A stretch of 64,000 nt of DNA from Streptomyces sp. STR69 (lineage in GTDB: Bacteria; Actinomycetota; Actinomycetes; Streptomycetales; Streptomycetaceae), in assembly GCF_024519455.1 (NCBI RefSeq), contig NZ_JALJRY010000012.1, forward strand, positions 186,001 to 250,000, in the 5' to 3' direction. Under the pieces are notes generated by a model. The model was not told where the DNA came from, searched no databases, and saw only the letters and a list, made by a program, of their open reading frames with translations. Every line of letters begins with the position of its first letter. The first letter of the stretch is position 1. The translations under genes and the position numbers were made by a program. Shown here one piece after another: positions 51,997-59,845 of the stretch.

Positions 51997-52940
51997 TCGA
52001 CCCCCGACCCGAAGTCTCCGAATCCGCCGGAATCCCCGGTACCCGCCGTGTCCGCGGAGTCCGGGAGGTCGCCGGCGTCCAGGTGGCCCCGGCCTCTGGA
52101 GGTTCCTGTGTCCTCCTGGCCCGGCTCCCCGAAGTGTCCGGCGGCCTCCCGGCTCCGGTGAACGGTGCCGGTCCCGTTGCCGGAACCGATCCCGTTTCCG
52201 TGTTCCCGGCCCCCGAAGCCGCCGAGATCCAGGCCTCCGAACTCGCCGGCACCCCCATGCCCGCGGGAGGCATCCCCATGCCCCCGTCCCGGAAATACGC
52301 CCAGATTCTCGAAGGCCCCGAAGTGTGCCGTCGCCTCGTCCTCGTCGCCCGAACCGCCCGACGGCACCGGTTTGGGTCGTGCGCCCCAGCCCAGGTCGTT
52401 GCGCGGTACGGAACTGTCGTGGCCGGGGGCCGGGTGGTGGCCGTGGGTCGGGTCCGCCTGCCGGGGCAGGTCGGCCCAGACGAGCAGACCGGGGCCGTGT
52501 TCCTGTGCACCCCAGGCCCGGCACAGCGCGTCGATGAGAAGCAATCCCCTCCCGTGCTCCTCATCGGGCCGCTGCGGGGACGGATGCGGCTCGCCAGGAG
52601 CACAGCCCTCGTCACGGACGGCTATCCGCACCAGGTCGTCGCCGTCGTGCAGCTCGCAGACTATGTGGCTGCTCGCGGTGTGCACGATGGCGTTGGTGAC
52701 CAGCTCGGAGACGACCAGAACCGCCGTGTCGCAGGTGTCCTCGCACACGGACCAGCCGGACAGCCGGGCCCGCGTCAGGCGTCTCGCCTGGGCAGGGGAA
52801 CCCGGATGGGCGGCCAGCTCGAACCGGAACCGGCGCTCGGCAGCGATCCCACCTGGGACGGCTTCCGTGGCGGCACCGAGACCGAGGCGGCCTGCGGCGG
52901 CGTCTGTTCCTAAGGGCGCGGACGGAATCACGCTTGCCAC
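51987..52940 (-). CDS. Anti-sigma-factor-like HATPase_c protein with TTA codon
   Basis: 317 aa from the GTG at 52940; GTG 52931 and TTG 52967 are alternatives. Residues about 35-150 are a Bergerat-fold ATPase of the RsbW/SpoIIAB type: N box VVSELVTNAIVHTAS, G1 VRDEGCAPGEP and G2 EEHGRGLLLIDALCRAWG. The following 150 residues are Gly/His/Asp rich and probably disordered. Codon 10 (52913-52911) is TTA, the rare Leu codon read by the bldA tRNA, so expression should wait for development. Such single-domain ATPases pair with XRE + DUF397 genes, which lie divergently here. It may bind a regulator or sigma factor. Confidence 0.85.
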   Translation of the reverse strand: MASVIPSAPLGTDAAAGRLGLGAATEAVPGGIAAERRFRFELAAHPGSPAQARRLTRARLSGWSVCEDTCDTAVLVVSELVTNAIVHTASSHIVCELHDGDDLVRIAVRDEGCAPGEPHPSPQRPDEEHGRGLLLIDALCRAWGAQEHGPGLLVWADLPRQADPTHGHHPAPGHDSSVPRNDLGWGARPKPVPSGGSGDEDEATAHFGAFENLGVFPGRGHGDASRGHGGAGEFGGLDLGGFGGREHGNGIGSGNGTGTVHRSREAAGHFGEPGQEDTGTSRGRGHLDAGDLPDSADTAGTGDSGGFGDFGSGVEWV

Positions 52941-52956
52941 TATCGCCCCGCCGTGA

Positions 52957-52971
52957 ACACTTGGCAAGTGT
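52957..52971. promoter_or_regulatory. Perfect 15-bp palindrome ACACTTGGCAAGTGT
   Basis: Seven-base perfect arms around a central G, 17 bp upstream of the ATPase start and 234 bp upstream of the XRE gene. Probable regulator site for the divergent pair, possibly for the XRE protein itself. Confidence 0.5.
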
Positions 52972-53204
52972 CACTATGAAAAATGCAGAGTGCCGTATGA
53001 CGCTCTGGACGGTCGTGGCACACTGCTCGCAACAGAACGTCGCGCGGCGCCAGTTGGAATCTCCGGAGGTCTGTCCCGATCTTCGAATGAGTCTTCGAAT
53101 GGCGCCGCAGGGCTGTCAGGAATCGACCGCCGGGCTGTCAGGGGCTCCTTCGCCGGGCCGCCAGGGCTCATTCGCCGTACAGGACTCATTGGGGGAGGTG
53201 GAGC

Positions 53205-54065
53205 GTGAGCGAGCCGCGGTCCGCACCGACGGTCGGCCAGGTCGTCCTCGGCCGGCGCCTGCTGGACCTGCGGGAACGTGCGGGGCTCAAGCGCGAGGAG
53301 GCCGCCAAGGTCCTGCGTGTCGCGCCCGCCACGGTCCGCCGTATGGAGATGGCCGAGGTCTCCCTCAAGATCCCGTACCTCCAGCTCCTCCTGAAGTCCT
53401 ACGGCGTCTCCGCCGAGGAGGCCGCCGCCTTCGTGCAGCTGGCCGAGGAGGCCAACAGACCCGGCTGGTGGCAGCGTTTCCACGACATCCTGCCCGGCTG
53501 GTTCTCGATGTACGTCAGCCTGGAGGGTGCCGCCGCGCTCATCCGGTCGTACGAACCGCACTTCGTGCCCGGGCTGCTGCAGACCGAGGAGTACGCGCGC
53601 GGTGTGCTGCTGTCGGGTGCCATCGGCCAGACCGAGCCCGACGAGATCGAGCGCCATGTCGCGCTGCGCATGCAGCGCCAGGACCTGCTGACACGTTCCG
53701 GCGCGCCCCGCTTCTGGGCCGTCATGGACGAGACCGTCCTGCGCCGCCCGGTCGGCGGCCCGGAGGTGATGCGTGCCCAGATCGACAAACTGCTCGACGC
53801 CACGAAGCTGCCCAACGTGACCCTGCAGGTCGCCCCGTTCTCCTCGGGGCCGCACCCGGGCACGTACGGGCCCTTCGTGCTGTTCCGATTTGCCATGCCG
53901 GAACTGCCGGACATGGTCTACAGCGAGTACCTGACCGGCGCCGTCTATCTGGACGCGCGCGAAGAGGTGGCGACCCACCTTGAGGTCATGGACCGCATGG
54001 CGGCGCAGGCCGCTACGGCACATCGCACGAAGGAGATCCTCAAGGATCTCCGCAAGGAGCTGTGA
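53205..54065 (+). CDS. XRE-family regulator with DUF5753 domain (WhiJ-like)
   Basis: 286 aa, GTG start with GGGGGAGG upstream. Residues about 10-70 are an XRE helix-turn-helix (VLGRRLLDLRERAGLKREEAAKVLRVAPATVRRME). Residues about 95-280 are DUF5753 (FVPGLLQTEEYARGVLL, RMQRQDLLTRSGAPRFWAVMDE, VTLQVAPFSSGPHPGTYGPF, VYSEYLTGAVYLD). This is the WhiJ/AbaA-type paralogue family, many copies per Streptomyces genome, implicated in development and antibiotic control. The DUF397 partner starts directly after its stop, and the ATPase gene diverges from it, completing the usual three-part set. Confidence 0.93.
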   Translation: MSEPRSAPTVGQVVLGRRLLDLRERAGLKREEAAKVLRVAPATVRRMEMAEVSLKIPYLQLLLKSYGVSAEEAAAFVQLAEEANRPGWWQRFHDILPGWFSMYVSLEGAAALIRSYEPHFVPGLLQTEEYARGVLLSGAIGQTEPDEIERHVALRMQRQDLLTRSGAPRFWAVMDETVLRRPVGGPEVMRAQIDKLLDATKLPNVTLQVAPFSSGPHPGTYGPFVLFRFAMPELPDMVYSEYLTGAVYLDAREEVATHLEVMDRMAAQAATAHRTKEILKDLRKEL

Positions 54066-54320
54066 ATGGATCGCATCAAGCCGCGTATGAGCGTCTACAA
54101 CGGTATGCCCGCGCGGGACTTGGGAAGCGAAGGCTGGCACAAGCCGTGGAGCGGCGGCAACGGCGGCAACTGCCTGGAGGCGATGAAGCTCGCCGACGGC
54201 CGGATCGCCGTCCGCCAGTCCACCGACCCGGACGGGCCGGCACTGATCTACACCACCGACGAGATGACGGCCTTCATCGAGGGGGCGAAAGCGGGCGAGG
54301 CGGATTTCCTGCTCTCATGA
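54066..54320 (+). CDS. DUF397 family small protein
   Basis: 84 aa, ATG abutting the XRE stop (TGAATG), so translation is coupled. DUF397 features: WHKPWSGGNGGNCLEAMKLADGRIAVRQSTDPDGPALIYTTDEM, given in part as WSGGNGGNCLE, IAVRQSTDPDGP and FIEGAKAGEADFLL. DUF397 proteins are the small partners of XRE/DUF5753 regulators in WhiJ-like systems and are thought to modulate DNA binding. Confidence 0.93.
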   Translation: MDRIKPRMSVYNGMPARDLGSEGWHKPWSGGNGGNCLEAMKLADGRIAVRQSTDPDGPALIYTTDEMTAFIEGAKAGEADFLLS

Positions 54321-54418
54321 CCCGGCTTGTGACCCAGCTGTGCTGAATGCTTTTTCCTTAATGAACCTGCTCATTTTGGTACTGACTTGATCGCACCGGC
54401 ATCCCGGGATGCCGCATC

Positions 54419-54655
54419 TCAGAGCCACACCGGCAACGGCGGCTGCTCCGGCCGGCCGGGGCCGAGGCTCAGCGCGTAATAGATCTGCTCGATCGAGGGC
54501 GGTCCGACGGCGATATTCCGCCGGGCCGCCCTCGTCGGCGTCCGCCCGTCACGAATGGGCAGTCGTACGACGGTCGGCCCAGCTCCGCGCGGTTCGGCGA
54601 GCCGGGCCACCAGCATCCGGTCGGCGCGTCCCTCCACCGGGTCGGCGCCGAACAT
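54419..54655 (-). CDS. Small hypothetical protein coupled to the MocR gene
   Basis: 78 aa from the ATG at 54655, whose first base is the last base of the MocR stop (TGATG overlap); GTG at 54658 is an alternative start. Sequence MFGADPVEGRADRMLVARLA ... PTVVRLPIRDGRTPTRAARR ... PPSIEQIYYALSLGPGRPEQ. No known domain. The coupled start and the continued G/C third-position bias are the grounds for calling it. It might assist or be controlled by the MocR protein. Function unknown. Confidence 0.55.
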   Translation of the reverse strand: MFGADPVEGRADRMLVARLAEPRGAGPTVVRLPIRDGRTPTRAARRNIAVGPPSIEQIYYALSLGPGRPEQPPLPVWL

Positions 54656-56166
54656 CACCCCGCGGCCCACCGCCGGTGGATTTCGTGAGCCGGGGCAGCG
54701 GAGGGACCCGTCGGCCCGCCGGGCGGGAGCACCTCGCACAGCGCCGCCAGCGCGGCACCGAACGCGGCTTCCGAGGGCGTCGCGTACCCCACGACGAGAC
54801 CGTCCTGAACTCCCGCCGCCGGCCCCGTGGTCGCCGCCTCCGGATGCCGGAACGCGGCCAGTCCGTCCAGCGCGACGCCCTGCCACGCGGCGGCCTTCAG
54901 CGCGGAGCGCTCCGTGCCGGGCGGCAGCCGCAGCACCGCGTGCAGGCCGGCGGCGACTCCGGTGACCTCGATGTGCGGGGCCCGCGCGGCGAGCGCCGCG
55001 ACGAGGCGGTCACGGCGGCTCCGGTACCGCTGCCGCATCCGCCGCACATGACGGTCGTAGGACCCCGAGGTGATGAAGTCGGCCAGGCTCAGTTGGTCGA
55101 GGACGCTCGCCCAGGCCTCACGTTCGCCCTTGGCCGCGAGTACGCCCTCGACGTACCGCTCCGGCAGGGCCATCCAGCCCAGGCGCAACGCGGGGGACAG
55201 GCTCTTGCTGACCGAGCCGAGGAGGATCACCTGCTCGGGGTCGAGGCCCTGGACGGCGCCGACTGGCTTGCGGTCGTAGCGGAACTCGCCGTCGTAGTCG
55301 TCCTCCAGGACCACCCCGCCACGCGCGCGTGCCCAGTCGATCACGGCGGCCCTGCGCTCGGCGTGCAGCGGGCCGCCGGTGGGGAACTGGTGCGCGGGCG
55401 TGAGCAGTACGGCCCGCTCCTTCGCCAACTCCTCGACGCGCGCGCCGTGTTCGTCGACCGGCAGCGGTACGGTCCGCACGCCGGCCGCGCGCAGCAGCTC
55501 CCGGTGGAAGCCGAGTCCGTACGCCTCCACGGCCAGCGGTCCGCGCAGCACCCCGCCGCCGCCCTGGCCGAACAGCAGCCGCAGTCCGTGCGCGAAGCCG
55601 GAGCAGATCACGATCCGGTCGGGTGCGGTGCGTACGCCACGCGCGCGTGCCAGGTATTCGGTGAGCGCCTCCCGCAGCTCGACCCGGCCGGCCGGGTCAC
55701 CGGGCCCGAACACCTCGTCCGGCGCCTGCTGGAGCGCCCGCCGGTACGACGCGAGCCAGGCCGTGCGCGGGAACGCCGACGCGTCGGGCGTGCCCTGCCG
55801 CAGGTCGTGCCGGGGCGCACGCGCGCGTGGAGGTGCCGTAACCGGGCCGTTCCCGGCGTGTCGCGTCGGCTGTGCCCGTAGGGGTCGGGTTCTGTCGGCG
55901 ACCCGGGTGCCCGAGCCCTGGCGCGCGGTCAGCCAGCCCTCCGCGACGAGTTCCGCGTAAGCGTCCGCGACCGTGTTCCGGGCGACCCCGAGGTCCGCGG
56001 CGAGCGAGCGGTACGGCGGCAGCCGGGTGCCGGGGGCGAGCCGCCCGCCGCGCACAGCCTCGCGCAGCGCGTCGATGAGGGCGGCCCGCCGGCCGCCGGT
56101 TCCGGACAGCTCCAGATGCAGATCGGCCCCGATCCGCTCCGCCGAATTGACCCATGCTTTCGCCAT
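54655..56166 (-). CDS. MocR/PdxR-family transcriptional regulator (GntR HTH + aminotransferase fold)
   Basis: 503 aa from the ATG at 56166, with TAGGGT 8 nt upstream (leaderless pattern). Residues about 25-90 are a GntR winged helix (AALIDALREAVRGGRLAPGTRLPPYRSLAADLGVARNTVADAYAELVAEGWL, in part). Residues about 135-490 are a class I aminotransferase fold that senses PLP: VVLEDDYDGEFRYD and the PLP-lysine region VILLGSVSKSLSPALRLGWM. It diverges from the AhpD-like gene and most likely activates it; such MocR/carboxymuconolactone-decarboxylase pairs are common in Streptomyces. Three copies of CACGCGCGCGTG lie inside the gene. Confidence 0.92.
   Translation of the reverse strand: MAKAWVNSAERIGADLHLELSGTGGRRAALIDALREAVRGGRLAPGTRLPPYRSLAADLGVARNTVADAYAELVAEGWLTARQGSGTRVADRTRPLRAQPTRHAGNGPVTAPPRARAPRHDLRQGTPDASAFPRTAWLASYRRALQQAPDEVFGPGDPAGRVELREALTEYLARARGVRTAPDRIVICSGFAHGLRLLFGQGGGGVLRGPLAVEAYGLGFHRELLRAAGVRTVPLPVDEHGARVEELAKERAVLLTPAHQFPTGGPLHAERRAAVIDWARARGGVVLEDDYDGEFRYDRKPVGAVQGLDPEQVILLGSVSKSLSPALRLGWMALPERYVEGVLAAKGEREAWASVLDQLSLADFITSGSYDRHVRRMRQRYRSRRDRLVAALAARAPHIEVTGVAAGLHAVLRLPPGTERSALKAAAWQGVALDGLAAFRHPEAATTGPAAGVQDGLVVGYATPSEAAFGAALAALCEVLPPGGPTGPSAAPAHEIHRRWAAG
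55320..55829. repeat. Cluster of three CACGCGCGCGTG palindromes
   Basis: Exact copies at 55320-55331, 55638-55649 and 55818-55829 inside the MocR gene. Five more exact copies occur in the window (15121, 19232, 19562, 25824, 40701). Confidence 0.8.
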
Positions 56167-56174
56167 GAAAATGC

Positions 56175-56206
56175 ACCCTACAGGGGGTCTTTCCGGCTCG
56201 TAGATT
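56175..56206. promoter_or_regulatory. Divergent -10 boxes of the MocR and AhpD-like genes
   Basis: Minus TAGGGT (56180-56175) is 8 nt before the MocR ATG; plus TAGATT (56201-56206) is 6 nt before the AhpD-like ATG. Only 46 bp separate the genes, so a MocR dimer bound here would touch both promoters. Confidence 0.5.
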
Positions 56207-56212
56207 TGTCGC

Positions 56213-56740
56213 ATGACGACGAACACGAACGCGAACACGAACGCGAACACGAACGCGAACACGGACACGAACGCCCAGGTCACCGTCCCGGCGACCCGCC
56301 TCGACCTCGCCCGCTCCGCCCCGAAGGTCTTCCGCGCTCTCATCGGCTTCGACGCCGCCGCCCGCGAGGGCCTCGACCCGGCGCTGGTCGAGCTGATCCA
56401 GATCCGTGCCTCGCACCTCAACCGCTGCGCCTACTGCCTCCACATGCACACGAACGACGCCCGCAAGGCCGGCGAGAGCGAGGACCGGCTGCACATGGTC
56501 GCCGTCTGGCGCGAGGCCCGGCACTTCTTCACCGAGCGCGAGCAGGCGGCCCTCGCCCTCACGGAGTCGGTGACCCTGGTGGCCGACGGCGGTGTCCCGG
56601 ACGAGGTCTACGCGCAGGCGGCCGACCAGTTCGACGAGGAGGAACTGGCCCACGTCCTGTCCCTGATCCTCACGATCAACACCTGGAACCGGGTGGCCCT
56701 GTCGACCGCGAAGGTGGCGGGCACGGACCAGCGACGCTGA
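56213..56740 (+). CDS. AhpD / carboxymuconolactone-decarboxylase family protein
   Basis: 175 aa, leaderless pattern. The N terminus is an Asn/Thr repeat (TNTNANTNANTNANTDTNAQ) encoded by a 12-bp tandem repeat; the conserved domain starts near residue 24. AhpD active-site motif at about residues 62-76: LIQIRASHLNRCAYCLHMHT, with the redox pair CAYC and His downstream, plus an upstream Glu (VELIQ). AhpD-type proteins reduce peroxides with a thiol partner. Control by the divergent MocR regulator is likely. Confidence 0.9.
   Translation: MTTNTNANTNANTNANTDTNAQVTVPATRLDLARSAPKVFRALIGFDAAAREGLDPALVELIQIRASHLNRCAYCLHMHTNDARKAGESEDRLHMVAVWREARHFFTEREQAALALTESVTLVADGGVPDEVYAQAADQFDEEELAHVLSLILTINTWNRVALSTAKVAGTDQRR
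56222..56274 (+). repeat. 12-bp tandem repeat in the AhpD-like gene
   Basis: AACACGAACGCG three times exactly (56222-56257), then a degenerate fourth unit. In frame (Asn-Thr-Asn-Ala), so copy-number change would alter tail length without a frameshift. Confidence 0.85.
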
Positions 56741-56749
56741 CGCGGGCCG

Positions 56750-58237
56750 TCACACCGTCATCGGCCGGTCGTACGGCCCGATCGGCGCCGGCAACTGCGA
56801 ACTCCCCGTCAGATAGCGGTCGACGGCCGCCGCCACCGCCCGCCCCTCCGCGATAGCCCACACGATCAGCGACTGGCCCCGCGCCGCGTCCCCCGCGACG
56901 AACACGCCCCGCGCGCTCGTCGCGAAGTCCGCGTCCCGGGTGATCGTGCCGCGCGGCGCCATCGCCAGCCTCAGCTGGTCGATGAGCCCGTCCTCGCGGT
57001 CGGGCCCGGAGAACCCGAGGGCGAGCAGCACCAGATCGGCGGGCAGGCTGCGCCCGGAACCGTCCAACGGGCGCCGCTCCGCGTCCACTTCGACCAGGTG
57101 CAAGGACCGCACCCGTCCGTCTGTGTCCCCCTCGAAGCGGAGCGTGGACGCCGCGAACAGCCGGGCGTCCGCGTCCGCCGCGGGCGCCGTCTCCAGGTCC
57201 CGCGCCTCCTCGTGCGCGGCCGACAGCCGATAGATCTTCGGATACGTCGGCCAGGGCTCCGCGTCCTCGTCGCGCTCGGCGTCCGGCTGGGCGTAGATGT
57301 CCAACTGCGTGACGGACGCGGCCCCTTCACGTACCGCCGTGCCGAGACAGTCGGCCCCCGTGTCGCCGCCGCCGACGATGACGACATGCTTCCCGGCGGC
57401 GGACATCGGGGACTCGGCCAGGTCCCCCTCGCACACCCGGTTGGCCAGCGGCAGATACTCCATCGCCTGCTGGATGCCGGTCAACTCCCGCCCCGGTACG
57501 GTGAGTTCACGCCACGCCGTCGCTCCCGTGGCGATCACCACCGCGTCGTAGCGCGCCCGCAGTTCGGCCGCTCCGACATCCCGCCCGACCGTCGTGGACG
57601 TACGGAACTTGGTGCCCTCGGCCCGCATCTGCTCCAGCCGCCGTTCCAGATGCCGCTTCTCCATCTTGAACTCGGGGATGCCGTACCGCATCAGCCCGCC
57701 GAGCCGGTCGTCCCGCTCGTACACGGCGACCGTGTGCCCGGCGCGCGTCAACTGCTGTGCCGCGGCAAGGCCGGTGGGCCCGGAGCCGACCACCGCGACG
57801 GTCCGCCCGGACAACCGGTCCGGCGGCCTCGGTGGCGTGAAACCGTCGGCCCACGCGCGGTCGGCGATGGCCACCTCGACGTTCTTGATGGTGACCGCGG
57901 GCTGGTTGATGGCGAGCACGCAGCCCGCTTCGCACGGCGCCGGACACAACCGCCCGGTGAATTCGGGGAAGTTGTTGGTGGCGTGCAGCCGGTCGGCCGC
58001 CGCCCGCCAGCCGTCCCGGCTGACCAGATCGTTCCACTCGGGGATCAGGTTGCCGAGCGGACAGGCGTCGTGGCAGAACGGGACGCCGCAGTCCATGCAC
58101 CGGTCGGCCTGTCTGCTCACGATCGGCAGCAGCGCGCCCGGGACATACACCTCGTCCCAGTCCCGTACCCGCTCGTCGACGGGCCTGCGGGGCCACTCCT
58201 CGCGCGGAGTGGTCATAAAACCCTTGGGATCGGCCAT
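56750..58237 (-). CDS. gltD: Glutamate synthase small subunit (NADPH-binding), orphan copy
   Basis: 495 aa from the ATG at 58237 (MADPKGFMTTPREEWP), with GAGGAAG upstream. N-terminal iron-sulfur Cys sets: CMDCGVPFCHDACPLGNLIPEWN region and GRLCPAPCEAGCVLAI. FAD site VAVVGSGPTGLAAAQQLTRAG, NADPH site VVIVGGGDTGADCLGTAVREG, and the C-terminal ARGVFVAGDAARGQSLIVWAI. GltD feeds electrons from NADPH to the large subunit GltB. gltB is not adjacent, so this is an orphan GltD-like oxidoreductase, perhaps a second copy partnering another protein. Confidence 0.92.
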   Translation of the reverse strand: MADPKGFMTTPREEWPRRPVDERVRDWDEVYVPGALLPIVSRQADRCMDCGVPFCHDACPLGNLIPEWNDLVSRDGWRAAADRLHATNNFPEFTGRLCPAPCEAGCVLAINQPAVTIKNVEVAIADRAWADGFTPPRPPDRLSGRTVAVVGSGPTGLAAAQQLTRAGHTVAVYERDDRLGGLMRYGIPEFKMEKRHLERRLEQMRAEGTKFRTSTTVGRDVGAAELRARYDAVVIATGATAWRELTVPGRELTGIQQAMEYLPLANRVCEGDLAESPMSAAGKHVVIVGGGDTGADCLGTAVREGAASVTQLDIYAQPDAERDEDAEPWPTYPKIYRLSAAHEEARDLETAPAADADARLFAASTLRFEGDTDGRVRSLHLVEVDAERRPLDGSGRSLPADLVLLALGFSGPDREDGLIDQLRLAMAPRGTITRDADFATSARGVFVAGDAARGQSLIVWAIAEGRAVAAAVDRYLTGSSQLPAPIGPYDRPMTV

Positions 58238-58426
58238 GGCGGTCTTCCTCGCGTCCGCATGCGACAGGCCGTGCGTCATCGAGCGGCACTCTTTCAGCCA
58301 CGATAAGGCCCTCCGGCCGAGCGCGCAGAGTGGGCGAGACCTCTTTCTCAAGGGGGTTTCCGCAGGCTTGTGCCGCCCCTGCCCGGTGGCTTCTCAGCCC
58401 GCGCCCAGTTGATCTTGGGACTTCGC

Positions 58427-58906
58427 TCAGGCGAGGGCAAGTATGTAGACCAGCGCGGCGGCGGCCGAGGCCATCGCGCGCACGTGATTCCACATCGTCC
58501 ACTCGCGCACGTACGACGGCCAGTACGCGGCGGCCTCCGGGGTCCCCGGGTCCAGCTTCAGCAGGGCGTCGTTGCGGGGCACGTTCGCGACGAGGGTCAG
58601 CCCGAACGCCCCGAACAAATACAGCGCGCTGCCCAACAGCAACTCCGCGGTCCCCTGATCCGGCCACAGCACGAACGTCACCACCGCGATCACCGCGCAC
58701 ACCAACGCCGAACCGGCGAACAGCAGCATGAACGCGGGAGTCATCGCCGCCCTGTTGATCGCGTTCATCGCGGCGACACCCTGCGCGGGCGGCAGCTCGG
58801 CCAGCCCCCGCATGACCAGCACGGAGAAGGCGCAGAACACACCGGCCATCACCCCGGTCACGAGCACCCCCAGAACCGTCAGCGCGAAATACGGTTCACC
58901 GATCAT
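58427..58906 (-). CDS. DUF1772 (anthrone-oxygenase-like) membrane protein
   Basis: 159 aa from the ATG at 58906; a GTG at 58954 would add 16 residues. Four membrane helices: YFALTVLGVLVTGVMAGVFCAFSVLV, MTPAFMLLFAGSALVCAVIAVVTF, LLLGSALYLFGAFGLTLVANVP and VRAMASAAAALVYILA. The conserved NVPRNDALLKLDP and WNHVRA identify DUF1772, which includes anthrone oxygenases of polyketide pathways. Most bacterial members are of unknown role, and no polyketide gene is near. Confidence 0.85.
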   Translation of the reverse strand: MIGEPYFALTVLGVLVTGVMAGVFCAFSVLVMRGLAELPPAQGVAAMNAINRAAMTPAFMLLFAGSALVCAVIAVVTFVLWPDQGTAELLLGSALYLFGAFGLTLVANVPRNDALLKLDPGTPEAAAYWPSYVREWTMWNHVRAMASAAAALVYILALA

Positions 58907-59057
58907 GCCGATACCAACTCCCGCCCGTAGAGCCGAGATCCTGCCCACCACCAACCATCACGACAAGTCGAACCCATCCCCGCCCGCGCAACCATGGCCG
59001 AGAATCGCCGGACCATACGCGAGCGTCCACGGCACCGCTCGCCGATGCTGACGGACG

Positions 59058-59783
59058 TCATGCCGGGACGTCCCGCCAGTCCCGCAGCACCCGTTCCACC
59101 TCCGCCGTGATCCGCCGTCGTGCCTCGTGCCTCGGTACCCCGCTCATCAGCAACTGGTCGTACGGCGTGTCCCCGTGCCGTACGGACGCCGCCACCGCCG
59201 AGACCACCGCGCCCTCGGACAACGCCCGTCCCGCCGCACTCCGCCCCACCCGCCCGCTGCCCCGCAGCGAGGCGTGCGCGGCGATCGTCCGGGCCCGCTC
59301 CTTGGGGCAGCCGGGGAACAGCCGTCGTATCTCCGCCGCGAACGCCTCCGCGAACCGCACGTCCTCCACGGCCCGCCGCCCCGCGTCCCGCACCCGGCGC
59401 CGCCGCCGTGCCTCAGCGTCCGCGAGGCACCGTTCCTCGGCCTGGGCGAGCCCCGCCTCCTCGACGAGGACACCCTGTCGCTCGTACCGGCTCCGGCGCC
59501 GGTTGAACCGCACCACCACCGCCGACAGCGCGCTCTCCTCCCGCGCCCTGCGCGTCAGCGCCGTGTCGCCGCGCGGCAGGAACACCAGATGCCCGAGGTC
59601 GGCACAGTCGAGACAGCGCGGCACCCCGCCCTCGACGACCAGCAGCGCCAACGGCCCACGCCGACACCCCGCACAGTGCCGTTTCCTGAGCGGCTGGACG
59701 ACCACGAGTCCGCCGACGGCCACAAGTCCGTTGCGGATCGGGGGAGTCGAGAGCGATGCCATACGAGATCCATTCCCTGCCAT
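59058..59783 (-). CDS. DUF2293 domain protein
   Basis: 241 aa, ATG at 59783 with GAGAGG 6 nt upstream. A zinc-ribbon-like N terminus has four Cys: HCAGCRRGPLALLVVEGGVPRCLDC (two CxxC pairs, shown by C36, C39 and the later CLDC). A basic helical middle (RRRSRYERQGVLVEEAGL) leads to DUF2293 at about 145-235 (IRRLFPGCPKERARTIAAHASLRGSGRVGRSA, YDQLLMSGVPRHEARRRI). DUF2293 is thought to be nucleic-acid related. Divergent from the uridine-kinase-like gene. Confidence 0.82.
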   Translation of the reverse strand: MAGNGSRMASLSTPPIRNGLVAVGGLVVVQPLRKRHCAGCRRGPLALLVVEGGVPRCLDCADLGHLVFLPRGDTALTRRAREESALSAVVVRFNRRRSRYERQGVLVEEAGLAQAEERCLADAEARRRRRVRDAGRRAVEDVRFAEAFAAEIRRLFPGCPKERARTIAAHASLRGSGRVGRSAAGRALSEGAVVSAVAASVRHGDTPYDQLLMSGVPRHEARRRITAEVERVLRDWRDVPA

Positions 59784-59845
59784 CGCGCACCTCTCTCCTG
59801 TCTCCTCTGCCGACCCCTGACCGAGGCCTGACGCATCATGGCCCT

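Noticed and set aside
56222..56274. CRISPR-like repeat
   Set aside because: Short in-frame tandem codon repeat without spacers; no cas genes anywhere in the window.
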